Part shown: one piece after another, positions 23,401-34,519 of the stretch
Layout of the letters: each line of letters begins with the position of its first letter
Numbering within the stretch: position 1 is the first letter of the stretch
DNA from: Polytrichum commune
Lineage: Eukaryota; Streptophyta; Polytrichopsida; Polytrichales; Polytrichaceae
NCBI GenBank assembly: GCA_950295325.1
Contig: OX485803.1
Coordinates: 65,053,554-65,117,553 of the forward strand
Reading direction: 5' to 3'
DNA: 64,000 nt
The notes under the pieces: generated by a model
Told to the model about the DNA's origin: nothing
The model's database searches: none
What the model saw: only the letters and a program-made list of their open reading frames with translations
Position numbers and translations under genes: made by a program

Positions 23401-25183
23401 ATCAACACCAAACTCCATGTTCTTTGTTTTCGACACTCTTCCAGGTCTCCTAGTTGTGAAAGATTCACGCTTCAAACCTTGTTGCTTTGACATATCCCTA
23501 TCCCGATCCCGTCCCTTCGGATCCATCCCTTCCGGTTGCATCATCCCTCGATTGCTTGAATAGGTTGTAGTTTCACAATTGAATTGATCTTGTCCATCCC
23601 AAGAATTATGTCCACTTCTATCCATTTCAATTGTGTTCTCCAGAGGCTTTGCGCATTCTGGCCACCGTCCTCCTTCAAGCTTTTCCAGATTCCGTTTCAG
23701 TGGAGAATCTCTTGTCTTCAAGCAGCTTGCCATGACATCTTTGTAAACATGACCATCATTGCCCGGGGGGTCTCTATCAAAACATTGAACAAAATCAGGT
23801 GAAGCCCCTAATCATGTAGCTTCTTAACACCATGCAATAATAGGTATACACATATTTCTGGTGGGTAGGAGGATACATAGATATCCATGTTGATTATTGA
23901 GCATGCTTATTACAACGACATTAAAAACTTCAAGGAACAACCCATATTTTAGAAGAATTCCAGGTCTCGACGTCATGCCCTTGCACGGAACTTAGTTTGG
24001 AATTGAAGAAATGGAATGTTTGCAAGGGGAAACACATTTTTTAGTGCAATGTTAACATTATGTTCTGTTTGCATCATCAACATTAGGTCAAGTTGTACAT
24101 CGAGGGTTGGAAACAACTATTCACTTCTTTAAACAATCTTCAAGAATCAATAGGAAACAACAGACAGAGAGACATACAAACAAATAGTTGACCAAACCTG
24201 CTAATGTCTTGGTGCATAAAAATGGCATACTTATCAATATCTTCCCCTGACTCGGTGAGTTGCATGGGACTTGTACCGCGCAGTTTGTTGTTCTTGGAAT
24301 CTTTGTAAGGCCCTCTGTTCAAGCTACCACGTGTGCCGCTCAAGTAAGGAAAAGGGGGAGGGTGTGAAGGAGGTTGTGATGTTGATGATCCTATATCATG
24401 TGCACCACTGCCAACTTCCCTCAAAGCATCCAACCTTTGTTGCACATTATCACTCTTGTTTTGTTGTTGTTTTTGTTGTTGTTGTTGTACCTCCTTGTCA
24501 GGATGGCCATATACAAAACCCTCATCCACCACTCTCTCCTTGCTCAGTGGCCTCTTCACAAGGTCGGAGGCAAATTGCAATGTCCGCTTTGATGGCACTC
24601 TCTGCACTGCGATGTGGACCTGTGGTTGATTCATGTTGTTGTCCATGTACTTCTTTGTGTCATACAATTGCTCCATGTTGCTATTGCTCCTATTACTCGT
24701 CATGCCCGCACACCCATCAGCAAGATCTGGAGCAAACGTGCCCACTTTGTAAAGTTGCACAGAGTTATTTGGTGTCAACAAACTCAAGTTCAAGTCTGTG
24801 GAATATGTGCCTTGTTCATCTGCCTTTTTTGCTTCGAATTTATCCCACTTCTTCTGCCATGGGGTTATGTTTTTCTGCATCTTTTGCAACGTGTTGGTCC
24901 TGAACCTCTGCAATGCGCAAGAATTGTGATCAAATCTGTCTTTCAGCATTGACCCTAACCTTTCCTCCTGCATCTCAGTTGCAAACCTAGACCTCTCTGG
25001 TGTCGGAGCTGTGTGTTGAGGCCTTCTATCTCCACCTCTTGGTCGGGCGGCCGACGATCGCTCCTCTGTCATGTTTCGGTATCCTGGACTAGCACCACAA
25101 AAGTTCACATGGACGTCACCAAGACGCTCTCGTCTATGTTGGGATAGCTCCGCCTTCAGGTTGTCAATCTTGTGGTTATCCAT
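14500..25183 (-). CDS. Large unrecognised repeat-rich protein, 11 exons, about 2,053 aa
   Basis: I recognise no family. Exons (minus strand): 25183-24198, 23773-19585, 18384-18285, 18083-17944, about 17082-17044, 16458-16379, 16260-16119, 15693-15575, 15482-15338, 14929-14850, 14641-14500. All joins are GT-AG and keep frame, and most donors fit plant consensus (CAG/GTGAGT after exon 2). The 39-nt exon 5 and its acceptor are the weak link. The protein is hydrophilic and probably mostly disordered. It has a basic helical N-terminal part with the block ITPWQKKWDKFEAKKADE, a Q-rich stretch (about residues 240-255), two similar 31-residue segments, three 36-37-residue repeats, VQT/SQT motifs, a 20-fold RRMSLP-type repeat, a KKRKL basic patch in exon 7, a C-x2-C-x2-H-x4-H-x-C cluster in exon 9 and a basic C-terminus (PPRRIVTRTS). 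There is no signal peptide or membrane span. A scaffold or cytoskeletal role is only a guess. Confidence 0.8.
15022..15317 (+). mobile_element. Repeat B copy in the intron between exons 9 and 10
   Basis: Left end GCGGTAGACATGCCTAATTC and right end CAGGCACGTCTTACTTTAG match the TAAGGTAAGCAGGCCT-type inverted ends of the copy at 28,112-28,492. The internal order of blocks (GGGGACCCATATGA, AAGATATTCGTATG, CACTAATTGC) matches 29,970-30,110. It lies inside the large gene's intron, opposite to transcription. Confidence 0.6.
17268..17830 (+). mobile_element. Repeat B copy in the intron between exons 4 and 5
   Basis: Starts TAAGGTATGTGGGCCTTACG and continues with GTCACACTTCTTAATCAGAC, shared with 29,830-29,865 (GTCACTTCTTTATCAGAC). 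Right end not resolved. Confidence 0.55.
19915..20815 (-). repeat. 20-unit coding repeat, alternating 15 and 14 residues
   Basis: Within exon 2 of the large gene (about residues 1316-1615), units of 42-45 nt encode ENPPNVERRMSLPTG alternating with a shorter ENPQTERKMSLTTV type. I count 20 units, the last three degenerate. About 16 of the first 17 keep Arg three residues before the Ser (R-x-x-S); unit 15 keeps it only as QTRMS. Ten also have Pro at +2 (SLP). Alternating unit types show that the pair was duplicated as a unit of about 87 nt. Repeats vary by substitution and not by frame, so the frame is under constraint. Confidence 0.92.
22045..22375 (-). repeat. Three coding repeats of 36-37 residues
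   Basis: Also in exon 2: three tandem units of about 108-111 nt encode NLExTQPxDDQLLxEDKN followed by a short linker, MAPxxMLPYIQ and a linker. Frame is kept in all three. This is a second, independent tandem expansion in the same exon. Confidence 0.9.
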
Positions 25184-26360
25184 TCTATGTCTGATTGCAA
25201 ACTATGCAAAAACAATCACATGAGCTACATATCAATTGCCCCTGGACACCTTCATGGGAAGCGTGGTGCCATTGATTATAATTGTTGCCCCTATTGCATT
25301 ATTTTGTGTCTCAAACATTGGGAAGTGAAAGTTGTCCAAATTTCGGAGCTAAAGTCACTATACTGTATATCTAATTTTGTATAACATCAAGACTTGATGC
25401 GTCATGTTGAAATTGATGTGCCAACAGAAGTTCACATGCGTGTCACCAAGACGCTCTCCTCTTTGCTGTGACAAGTTGGCCTTCAAGTTGTTGATACTCT
25501 TGTGGTGGTTATCCATTTGATCTCTGATTGCAAACTATGCAGAAGCAATCACATGAGTCACACATCAACCGCCCTTGTACACCGTCATGGAAGCACAATG
25601 CCATTGATCATAATTGTTACGTTTGTTGCATTCTTGTATCTCAAACTAGGAGTTGAATGTGTCCAAATTTCGGAAAGGGGCTCACTACACTGAATACCTG
25701 ATTTTGTGTAACATCAAGGAATGATGCGCCCTGTTGAATTTGATGTGCCAACAGAAGCTCACATGCACGTCACCGATCTCGTTTCTCATATGATAACTCA
25801 ACCTTCAAGTTGTCGATACTCTTGCGGTTGTTATCTATATAATCTCTCATTGCAAATTGTGCAAAAAGCAAAAATTACATAAGTCACATATCAATCACGC
25901 ATGCAAAGTCTAACTCTTTCCACACCTTCATTGGAAGCATGGTGCTATTGATAACAATTCTTGCGCCTCCTGCTCCATCCTTTGTCTCTCAAAATCATCG
26001 AATTCATTGTGAGGTGAATGTGTCCAAATTTCGAAGATGGAGTCACTATGTTGTACATCTGATTTTGTGTATTGTCAAGAATTGATGAGCCCGCTCTTGT
26101 CTCTACTAGGACAACAACCCAGCCTTCATGTGGTCGATCTTGCGGTTGATATCCATTTACTCTCTGATTGCAAATTGTTTAAAAGCAGCAATCACATGAG
26201 TCACATAGCAACCACCCCTTGCAAAGTCTTACTCTTCTCACCACCTTCATTGGAGCCATGGTGCCATTTGGTTACAACTCTTGCGCATGCTCCATCCTTT
26301 GTGTCTCAAATTCCTTGAATTTACTGGAGGTGAATGTTGTCCAAATTTCAGCCTTAGCTT
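25075..26360. repeat. Four tandem copies of the gene's 5' end, unit about 320-330 bp
   Basis: Anchor words TGATTGCAAACTATGC and the start-codon region recur near 25,160, 25,490, 25,810 and 26,131. The first unit contains the start and first 30 or so codons of the large gene. Unit 2 still reads MDNHHKSINNLKANLSQQ in the minus frame, unit 3 has lost the ATG and has a stop, and unit 4 keeps the ATG and then stops. The array therefore duplicates the promoter-proximal region plus the 5' coding end, with decay in the distal copies. Confidence 0.85.
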
Positions 26361-26384
26361 TTGGTTGGCTTTGCTTAAATTTTG

Positions 26385-27090
26385 GTTCATTTTCTTAAGC
26401 CCTATGGAACCCACAACAAGGTCACCTTCCTCTCTCAACCCTCCATGTAACAAGACATCTCTTTCACAAACATAATTTGCACACCTACATTGCTTCTAGT
26501 GCGGACATCATGGTAAGTACATTGACTTCAATATCATATCGGTTAATTGGCCTCCTAAGGAAGCAAGCATAAATGAAGAGCCTCATTGCCTGCAAAATTC
26601 TATCACCTTTCGGTGGAGGTGGAGATTTTTGCTTTATTTCTTAAGCCCTATGTAACCCACAACAAGGTCAACTTCTTCTTAGAGCACTCTAGATTGTAAG
26701 ACGTACCTTTCAAACACATGTTGTACACATACATTACTATTGGTGACCACATTGATTGCAATATCAAATAGATACATAGATTGGCTTCTTGAGGAAACAA
26801 GCCTAAATGATGAGCCTCTTCGCTCACAAGCTACTGTCACCTATCGGCGGAGACTTCTGGTTCAGTAGGCCTTGTGTAGCCCACAACAAGGTCACCTTCC
26901 TCTCTTAGCACTCCAGGTTGTAAGACATACCTTTCACACAAATTTGCACACATGCATTGCTATTGTTGTAAACAAGGTGACCACATTGAGTGCAATGGCA
27001 AATAGATAGATAGATGTGTTGATTTCCTGAGGAAGCAAGCATATATGAAGAGCTTCTGCGCCTGTTGGCTATTGTTCACCTTTCAGTGGA
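26385..27090. repeat. Three tandem units of about 225-247 bp
   Basis: CCCACAACAAGGTCAACTT-type blocks recur near 26,407, 26,654 and 26,879, each followed by TTGTAAGACATACCTTTCA-type, TTGCACACATGCATTGCTA-type and GAGGAAGCAAGC blocks. No conserved frame. It lies directly upstream of the 5'-end array of the large gene and may be part of its 5' region. Confidence 0.8.
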
Positions 27091-27955
27091 GGGTACGACT
27101 CCAGGAGACGCAGACTGAGTTGACAAATCCAATATCTAAAAATCTAAGAATGGAATGCTCTGAGGTTGAGAGCATACTCCATCCAACTCATAAATTATAC
27201 TGGTCAAAATTAACACATACTGCAAAGATGAGCATGAATTGATTTTTGGCTCCCAACCACAAGATCATAACCCTAATAATACTCTGTAGTCCTGAGGTGG
27301 ACTACTCTAATCTTCACACCATATATGGATAGGTAGCTCTGTTCTCTGCTTGTCGTCAGAAAAAAAGCCGCTGACTGGTCTTCAAATCTTGAAAGGGCAC
27401 AACGCGACTCTCTGAATCACGTCTGATCATTAACTTCATTTCCCTAGTAACAGTTTGTTGTATCCATATAACCATTTCTTTTGTCGTCTGCTGTCCACAA
27501 ATGGATGCCATCACATGAGATAGAACACAAATCCAAATGGAGGATGTAGACTAAGCCGAAGCACTGTCATACAAATTAAGTGAAAACTTCAACTATTGTA
27601 TGGATTGATTGCTAAGCAACCTTTCAAGATTTTTTCAATAACAGCATGCCTTTGTCACTTTATGTGCTTCATGTGTCAAGAATTTTAACATGATGGGATT
27701 TGAGTCCTTCAATACCCAATGGCATCAAAATTTACCCAAAACCCACTCATTTGATAGTTGCAAGGATTTGAAGGTCCATGTTCAATATACGACATTAGGT
27801 ATCTCTGTTCATATTACAATTTCATACAACTTCTGTCAATGTTTATGTGTAGCAACCTAGCCTGCCAAGCTGGCAAACCCTATCCACATACATCCATGTA
27901 TTTTACAAAAAGAGAAGCCCATCCTCATCAACTTAGTTTTTTTTCTCGGACACCC
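27091..27955. other. Intergenic, no gene seen
   Basis: This separates the 3' end of the phosphatase gene from the repeat arrays upstream of the large gene. I see no supported frame. Confidence 0.5.
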
Positions 27956-30736
27956 CTATGCCTGAAGTAGCATTTTTATTATGGCCTCCACGTCCCTTGC
28001 TGACGTCCACGTATGAACAGTAGCTTTTACAGCACTGCTTTCTTTCAATTTTTTCAGAAGAGGGAACCTGCATATTGACACATAATAAGATGCATGCCCC
28101 TTTACAGCATGTAAGGTAAGCAGGCCTAATTCAATTATATCTTAATTGGACAAACTATATTTGAGTAGTGATGTGGTGAGGTGTGGATCTAAGTACGGAG
28201 ACCAAAAAGGCATCAAGTGTTTACAAGAGATTGGACTATGTGCTCAAAATTGTTAACTATCCTAGGTTCCATATTCAACATATTTGGGCAGACATAGATC
28301 CTATAGACACTCATTCAAAGAAGAAAGAGTATTTTCTTGATAATAAAGATAATATTGATATGGGTTCAGAGTATTGTGAGAAAAATGGCTATGGCCACAA
28401 TTTGGAATTGTGAATCATCTCATGCTAATCGCATGTTTGATACGAAGTGGGCACATAGTAAAAAAGTGTTCATTCCAGGCCCACTTACCTTATGCTTAAA
28501 TTCAACAAGCTTCACAAAAACATCCAAGGAATGTGAATACCTGTTTCTGGCTAGAACATGGTCGCCATCCAAAAGTCGCAAGGAAGGACAGAAGTCTCCA
28601 CCGCCGTCCCCGACATAAATCACACGCCTTCTTGCAGTGCCTTCAGCTTCAAGTATGCTATCTAAAATGGATCCCTACAGAACATGATTAAAAATGTTCC
28701 AACAATAAGCTACAGACAGTAGGAACATCAATACTCAGCAAAACTCATACATCAATAGAGATAGCTCTCTACCTCAACATGAACTTTGGCTGGGAATTCA
28801 TTGTTTTGCATACAAAAGCTTTCATGTACGGTAAGTTTTCAGTGCATGCTTGGAGGAAGTGTGGAGGTTTGAACAGGAACACTCCATATCGGTTCATTGA
28901 GGGTCAAACTCATTTTGCCATGCACTGAAATGAGTTTGGCCCTCAATAAACCCAAATAGGTTGCTCTTCATTCAAATTCAAGCTCTACCTCCAAGCATGC
29001 ACCACAAGTGGAAAGAAATTATTGATATTATATGCAATACATCCAATGGAAAATTACAGGGGGACCAACTTCAGACAAAGAGTCCCATTAAGTTAAAGGA
29101 TAACTCTAATGATGGTTTTGTATTTCATGATGCAAAGACATCACAAAAGCTGGAAGAGATTGGGGTGCTTGTATAGAAGCACAAAAATATTTGGAATAAA
29201 AAACCAGGACACCTTCTCCAGCCTGGAAAACATTTGGCACCATACCTTACACATATTAGGTGGACATAGAGGGCACCCATGAGGCAACTTGTCGTCCAGA
29301 TGGAAAGGGAGAACCCGCAGAGCTCCACTTTCAGCCAAGTGCGCTGGGTTTGTGTGTACTTTTGTGAAATGGTGCCGAAGGCCGTGCTTGTCCAGAATTA
29401 CTTCGATAAAATGTGAGTTCGCATCGCTCACAATGTGAAGTTCACATCTGGGGGAAAGTAGAAGATGTTGTCATTAAGGGCTTTTTGGGCATGTGTGCAA
29501 GCGCAGGTTCTTGAACCAAGGGCTTTAGCAAGGAGCATAATGAGACACATTGTTATACTTGAGAATTAACCCAACCAGACCTCCAACCAAGTTTTGGTTA
29601 CATACCCAAGTTTTGCCGCCAATTGAATTGTTGCTATCATTACGGGCTCAATGGGAGCCAATTGTAAACACTGATTAATGTCATCTAAGGAGCAACCAGA
29701 GGTATGTAGCTGTGTCATCATTGTGTCCTACACATGACAAATTTGCCATGGTCAGTTGCAAGAAATGAATGATAACTATATGCATAACAGAGGTGGAGGG
29801 GGGGAAATGGTAAAGTAAATTAGGTCTGCAGGCCTTTCATGGTCACTTCTTTATCAGACAGCTATATTTGAGTGGCATGTGGTTAGATGTAGATCTAAGA
29901 ACGGACACCAAAAAGAAAGAGATTGGACTACATGGTCAAAATTTGTTGATCGTACTAGGCTCAATGGTCCACATAACTGGGGGGACCTATATGACAAGTC
30001 AATGAACTCAAGAATCTTCTCTTCAATAAGATATTCATATGGGCTCCGAAACTTATGAAGCAAACGGCCGCAGACACAAATTGGAATTGGTAATCGTGTC
30101 GCACTAATTGCGTACAACACATCCTAGGAGATGTGGGTGCAGAGCTAAAAGTGTCCATTTCAGGCCTGCTTACCTTAGGAACAACAAAGGCTCTGAGTAT
30201 CAGAACTGGACATAACGCAGCAAAACCATAAAGAAAGGATGGAGAGACCAGGCATGAGCCAGTGGCACAAACAAAAAAAACACAACTGTAGTTTGGCACA
30301 ATAGAAATACAAACCATAAGTTGATTGAAGGAAGCACGACACTAAACCCAACACAAAAACCCATACACAATCTTTCTCTCCTTCTTTCTTGAAAATGACG
30401 CCAACGAAAGCAAGAGCAAGGCAGAGTGAAAATACAAACCATAAGTTGTGTCCAAGGCAGTGTGTGGAGGAGCGATTTCATGGTATCCCCTCCTCCCAGC
30501 TTTTCGACCACCCAAGTGTCGCTGTTGCAGTCTATCAAGCTCCAGTCAAAATCAAACACTATGACCGTGTTTGTATTAGTGTTTGTAGTGAGCTCCCCCA
30601 CAAATTCTTCGGATTTTTTGACTCTTGTGTTCTTGGTGAAATCTTCCAGCACCCCCAATGCTTCTTCAGATCCTCCAATTCCTTTCTGCTCTGAGACCCC
30701 ATTTTGCACCACCAATCCTTCGCGACCGAAGTTCAT
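27956..30736 (-). CDS. Phosphoethanolamine/phosphocholine phosphatase-like HAD hydrolase, 5 exons, 288 aa
   Basis: Exons (minus strand): 30736-30440, 29727-29606, 29447-29246, 28674-28541, 28067-27956. All GT-AG, frame kept, 867 nt. The product is a cytosolic HAD-superfamily phosphatase of the PHOSPHO1 / plant PECP1-PS2 family, which releases phosphate from phosphoethanolamine and phosphocholine during membrane-lipid turnover. Motif I is DFDWSLID (residues 62-69, catalytic Asp62 and Asp64), motif II is SDAN (147-150), LCPPNMCK follows (200-207) and motif IV is GDGGGDFCPS (229-238). Length matches the family (about 280-295). The first 55 or so residues, before motif I, are a longer, low-complexity N-terminus (TTNTNTNT) than usual. 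I chose the ATG at 30,736; an in-frame GTG three codons earlier is not needed. In plants these genes are commonly induced by phosphate starvation; I saw no clear P1BS site just upstream. Introns 1 and 4 hold repeat B copies. Confidence 0.93.
28112..28492 (+). mobile_element. Repeat B copy in phosphatase intron 4, with clear inverted ends
   Basis: Left end TAAGGTAAGCAGGCCT and complement of right end TAAGGTAAGTGGGCCT give about 16 bp of terminal inverted repeat with two mismatches. If TA is the target duplication, the element would be Tc1/mariner-like, but the flanks do not prove it. Length about 381 bp, no coding. It occupies most of the 473-bp intron. Confidence 0.65.
29817..30183 (+). mobile_element. 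Repeat B copy in phosphatase intron 1
   Basis: Right end CAGGCCTGCTTACCTTAG is the complement of the family's TAAGGTAAGCAGGCCTG end; the left end TTAGGTCTGCAGGCCTTTC is diverged. Interior blocks match 15,080-15,300. No coding. Confidence 0.6.
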
Positions 30737-31540
30737 GGTGACCACTCCTTCAAGGCTCTCTTTCTAGACCTAACCATGAGAGCTACATACAAATGTTGCA
30801 GATAAGAATTCCTCTCGCAAAGCATTCCTAAGCATGTGTAAGGATGTATTCTTTCTATTCTAATTTATTAATTGTCAAGAGTCAAGGTCCATGAATATGT
30901 GCATGAATGCCAAGGATAGTCAAGTGGCAAGCCCTCATTAATCATCACCAACCTCATTGTTGTTGCCTATCTTTAGACACAAAGCCTTCTTCCATCTACC
31001 AAGATTTTGATTGAAGAGGTGTGTCCAAGTGGAACATTGTTTAGGTTATCCAGTTTACCTCACAGCAAAAACTTCTATTTCACCCTCATGTAACATGGTA
31101 AATGTTGGTAATTTTGAAGGACCTCTTGTAACTTGCAAATCCATAGCCTAGCTCTTGTAATTGAAGAGAACTACTACTTGCAAAGTGGTACAAATGGAAC
31201 TCAAAGTGGACATACCATCATGACAATCGTGGCAGTCTAGAGTATGGTGGACTCGTTTGAAGCCTCTCTAGTCCAAAGACTAACCTTCATATTATTTAAA
31301 ATCATTGAATGAGCCTTACTTTGCAAGAAAGTTTGAATGAACAGATGTGCTAACTACACCGCTCGATGAGGGCAGTTCTCATTGGTTGAATCTGTACTCC
31401 AATATCTGCAGAAGGAAACAAACAAAGAATTAGAGATTGCATTAAGGACTGCTTATATATGCACCTCTTGGATTGAGTGGCCATACAAATGTTGAGAAGC
31501 ATCCATGGGACATGACTACGAGGAAAGGCAGCCCTATCAC
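30737..31540. other. Upstream region of the phosphatase gene, no other gene seen
   Basis: This should contain the phosphatase promoter. I see no convincing TATA box at a fixed distance and no other frame worth reporting. Confidence 0.45.
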
Positions 31541-31549
31541 AACTCTGAC

Positions 31550-32600
31550 AACAACTCAAACTAGTCACAGAGATGTACTTTGGATTTGGTGTTGCTAAGT
31601 GCACTTGAGTTGAAGGCAGTTTGAGTAAACCTAATTCCATGAAGACGGCTACTGTGCAAAATGTCATGTCTATTTTGAAGTGCATTTGTGGTGCATTTGA
31701 GGTTTGCTATAACTTGGGTGGTTGCTATATGCACTTCAATTGAAATTTGAATGTTCAATTCCAGCCCTCTTTATGGCCTCGGATTTACTCAATTTTCTTG
31801 AAAATATTCAATTCGAATGGATGTACCAACATCCAAGCCATCGCTATCCCCAAATCCAAATCATGTGCACAAGAAAGCTTAAAATGGAAGTAGCCTAGTG
31901 CACATCGGCCCTCATCATGGAGTTGGGTTAACTCAAACTTCTTGAAGATCTACAATTTAAGTGCACGTAGCAACACCGAATCCATAGGCAACCTCAAATC
32001 CACCACAAATCCACAACAAAGTTTCACAAGAGGACATGACATTGTGCACATCAGCCCTCTTCGTAGTGTTGGATTTAGTCAACTGCTTCCAAAATCTCGA
32101 TTACAGTTCACGTATAAACAATGAGTCCACCTCTTCATACACAACTAAGCTTCAGAAAAGGACATGACAATGTGCACATCAGCCCTATTCATGATGTTGA
32201 ATTGCTCAACCTACTTCATTAATTGTAATTTGGGCGTGCATAGCGGCACCCAAGCCATAGCCAACCTCAAATCCACCTCAAATGCACAACAAAGCTTCAA
32301 AATGGACAAGACATTGTGCACATCAGCCCACTTCACAGCCTTGGGTTTAGTCAACCTACTTCCAAATTTTCAAATATAGTGCACAAAAATACAACGCATC
32401 CACCTCTAATGCACAACAAAGCTTCCGAAAAGGACAAAAAATGTGCACAAAGCACCACCCAATCCATAGCCAACCTCAAGTCCACCCCAAATGCACAACA
32501 AAGCTTCAAAATGGACACGACATTGTGCACATCAGCCCTCTTCATGGCCTTGAGTTTTACTCAAACTTCTTCCGTAAAAGTAAGAGAAGATAGCACCCCT
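31550..32600. repeat. Minisatellite, units about 130-150 bp, with inverted flank copies
   Basis: GACATTGTGCACATCAGCCC recurs near 32,038, 32,166 (one change), 32,309 and 32,519, with a diverged copy near 31,895. Between anchors come CATAGCCAACCTCAAATCC and CAACAAAGCTTC blocks. At 31,560-31,760 about 1.3 units occur in the opposite orientation. Open frames across the array (such as 32,316-32,921) are by-products of the repeat, not a gene. Confidence 0.8.
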
Positions 32601-34500
32601 GAAGCCATAGACAATCTCAAACCCCCAACAATTGCACAAGACATCCTCAAAGAGAGGTTCCGGAGGGCACTCACTCACCATAGCCCAGATCACTCTAACA
32701 TCACCACAGCTCCGGGCTTCCCCTCCAACACTACGTCTCCGTGCTCAACATCAACCAGAGCTTCCACCGAATTATTTATGATATCCGGCTCTACAGGGTA
32801 TAAGAAGTTCATACCCGCCAGAGCTTCGGTTATATCATCCTATACCCTGGTTGACGTTAACATGTTAGGGACCTATCCATTAGTTACCCTACCGGTCCTC
32901 GTCGGTTTCGTTCATGATTAAATTTAGCTAGGTCCCCCTATGTAGATTTTTCTAAGTGTCACATGGCGTGTTGTCATTGGTTGATCGTATTATTAAATAT
33001 TATGTAGCATTTTGAGAATTTCTTTTTTAGAACATTCACATAATCATTTTCAAATCATTTTTCTTTGTGGTCCCTATAATTCATCAAATGCATTGAGTCT
33101 TTGAGCATCACATAGGGTGGTCCACTAAAGTTAATAATTTGATAAGTGAAAACGACCACAAAACCACACTTATAGCTTGTGAGAGTCTTGTATGAAATAA
33201 GGGTATTGTTTGACATCTTGTTGAACACTTCTTAAACCCAATTGTTGAGCAAGTACATTCCAAATTAGTCTTTATGATTGATCAAAGTTGGTTTGTTTCT
33301 TAAATTGTTCATGTATTCTTCTTGCTCTGCCACTACGATTAGGCAATGTGGTTCTATTTTGTACTTAATGCGACATGTGATTAGTGGCTTTAATTTATTT
33401 TTCTTACTCTTATGCACACTTGCACGTATTATGAGAATGAATATAGGTGTTAGAATCATGTAAGTGACACAATATGGACTGCTTACCATTTGTAAGTATG
33501 TTAATCAAAGAGGTGAGCCTCTATGAAAGTCCAAACAAGAGCAATCTCATGTTCTAACATTTGCGAATGTCCTTCGCATGGAAGTCCATGAAAAATCACT
33601 TGCAAACATAGTATTCTAGAAAACATCACATTCACATGTGATGCTTTTTTCCTTCAAGGCCGACTTAGTTTCCAATCTTGTAGAATGCACTTGAACTTTG
33701 GAAAAAGTTGTACTTGGCAAAAAACTACCTCCAAAGACCAGTTCAAGCTAATATTCCTTGCATTTGAGAAAACAATATATATGACATTCTTACGTGCCAT
33801 GTGACGTTTTCACGAATACCATGTTTGCATTGTGTAGCCAACTCCAATACTTATCTATGGCATAAGAAAAATAAATACATAGGTGACATTATATATTGGC
33901 TAAGCGTCAACAATTTGAAAAAAAAAGTAATTGTGGGAACCCCATTAAATTCAAAGAATTCATAGTAATTAAAAAAGCTTTGATATAATGAGTGCTCCCT
34001 AATATTCATATCTTTTTAAGTCTAGAGTGCAATATGTAGTGGTTAGGGTCAAGTGATATTTTTGATATGTCCAATCATGATTGGATATGAGGAGGCCCAT
34101 TGCCACATGTAGTTGATGACTATGTCATGAGCCCACCACCACAATCAATAACGAACATGTGCCACCCTGTCATCGATGTTCATAAACATCCAACAACATT
34201 CCCATCTTTATTGCCGCTTGAGTAGGTTGGAGATCCTATTACAACTTGTGCAAGGCTCCTTCCATACATCACCGAATACATATTAGTTAAATAAATATTG
34301 TGAATTATGTGTATGAACAAATATGAATGAATCTGGTTTGGGTTCATGTCATCCCGGGCAATTGCACTCATGCATACTAACTAATGTCCCCATGCCATCA
34401 TATACCGTTTGCCCAACATGCCACCATATGAGACAACCAACCGCTTTAGAACTTTAGAACAACAACATCCGCCCTCACCGTTGCCCAAGCCCAATTGTTT
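32601..34500. other. No gene seen; AT-rich intergenic
   Basis: A 201-codon plus-strand frame ends at 32,921 after leaving the minisatellite; its last 100 residues (about 32,620-32,921) show no family features. From 33,000 to 34,500 I see no gene or defined element. Confidence 0.5.
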
Positions 34501-34519
34501 ATTAGAATGCACCACCAAG

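Noticed and set aside
24271-24903. 210-codon plus-strand frame
   Set aside because: Antisense shadow of exon 1 of the large gene; its Val/Cys-rich text is the complement of the Gln-rich coding.
32316-32921. 201-codon plus-strand frame
   Set aside because: Two thirds of it is minisatellite read in one frame; the remainder shows no conserved features or splice context.
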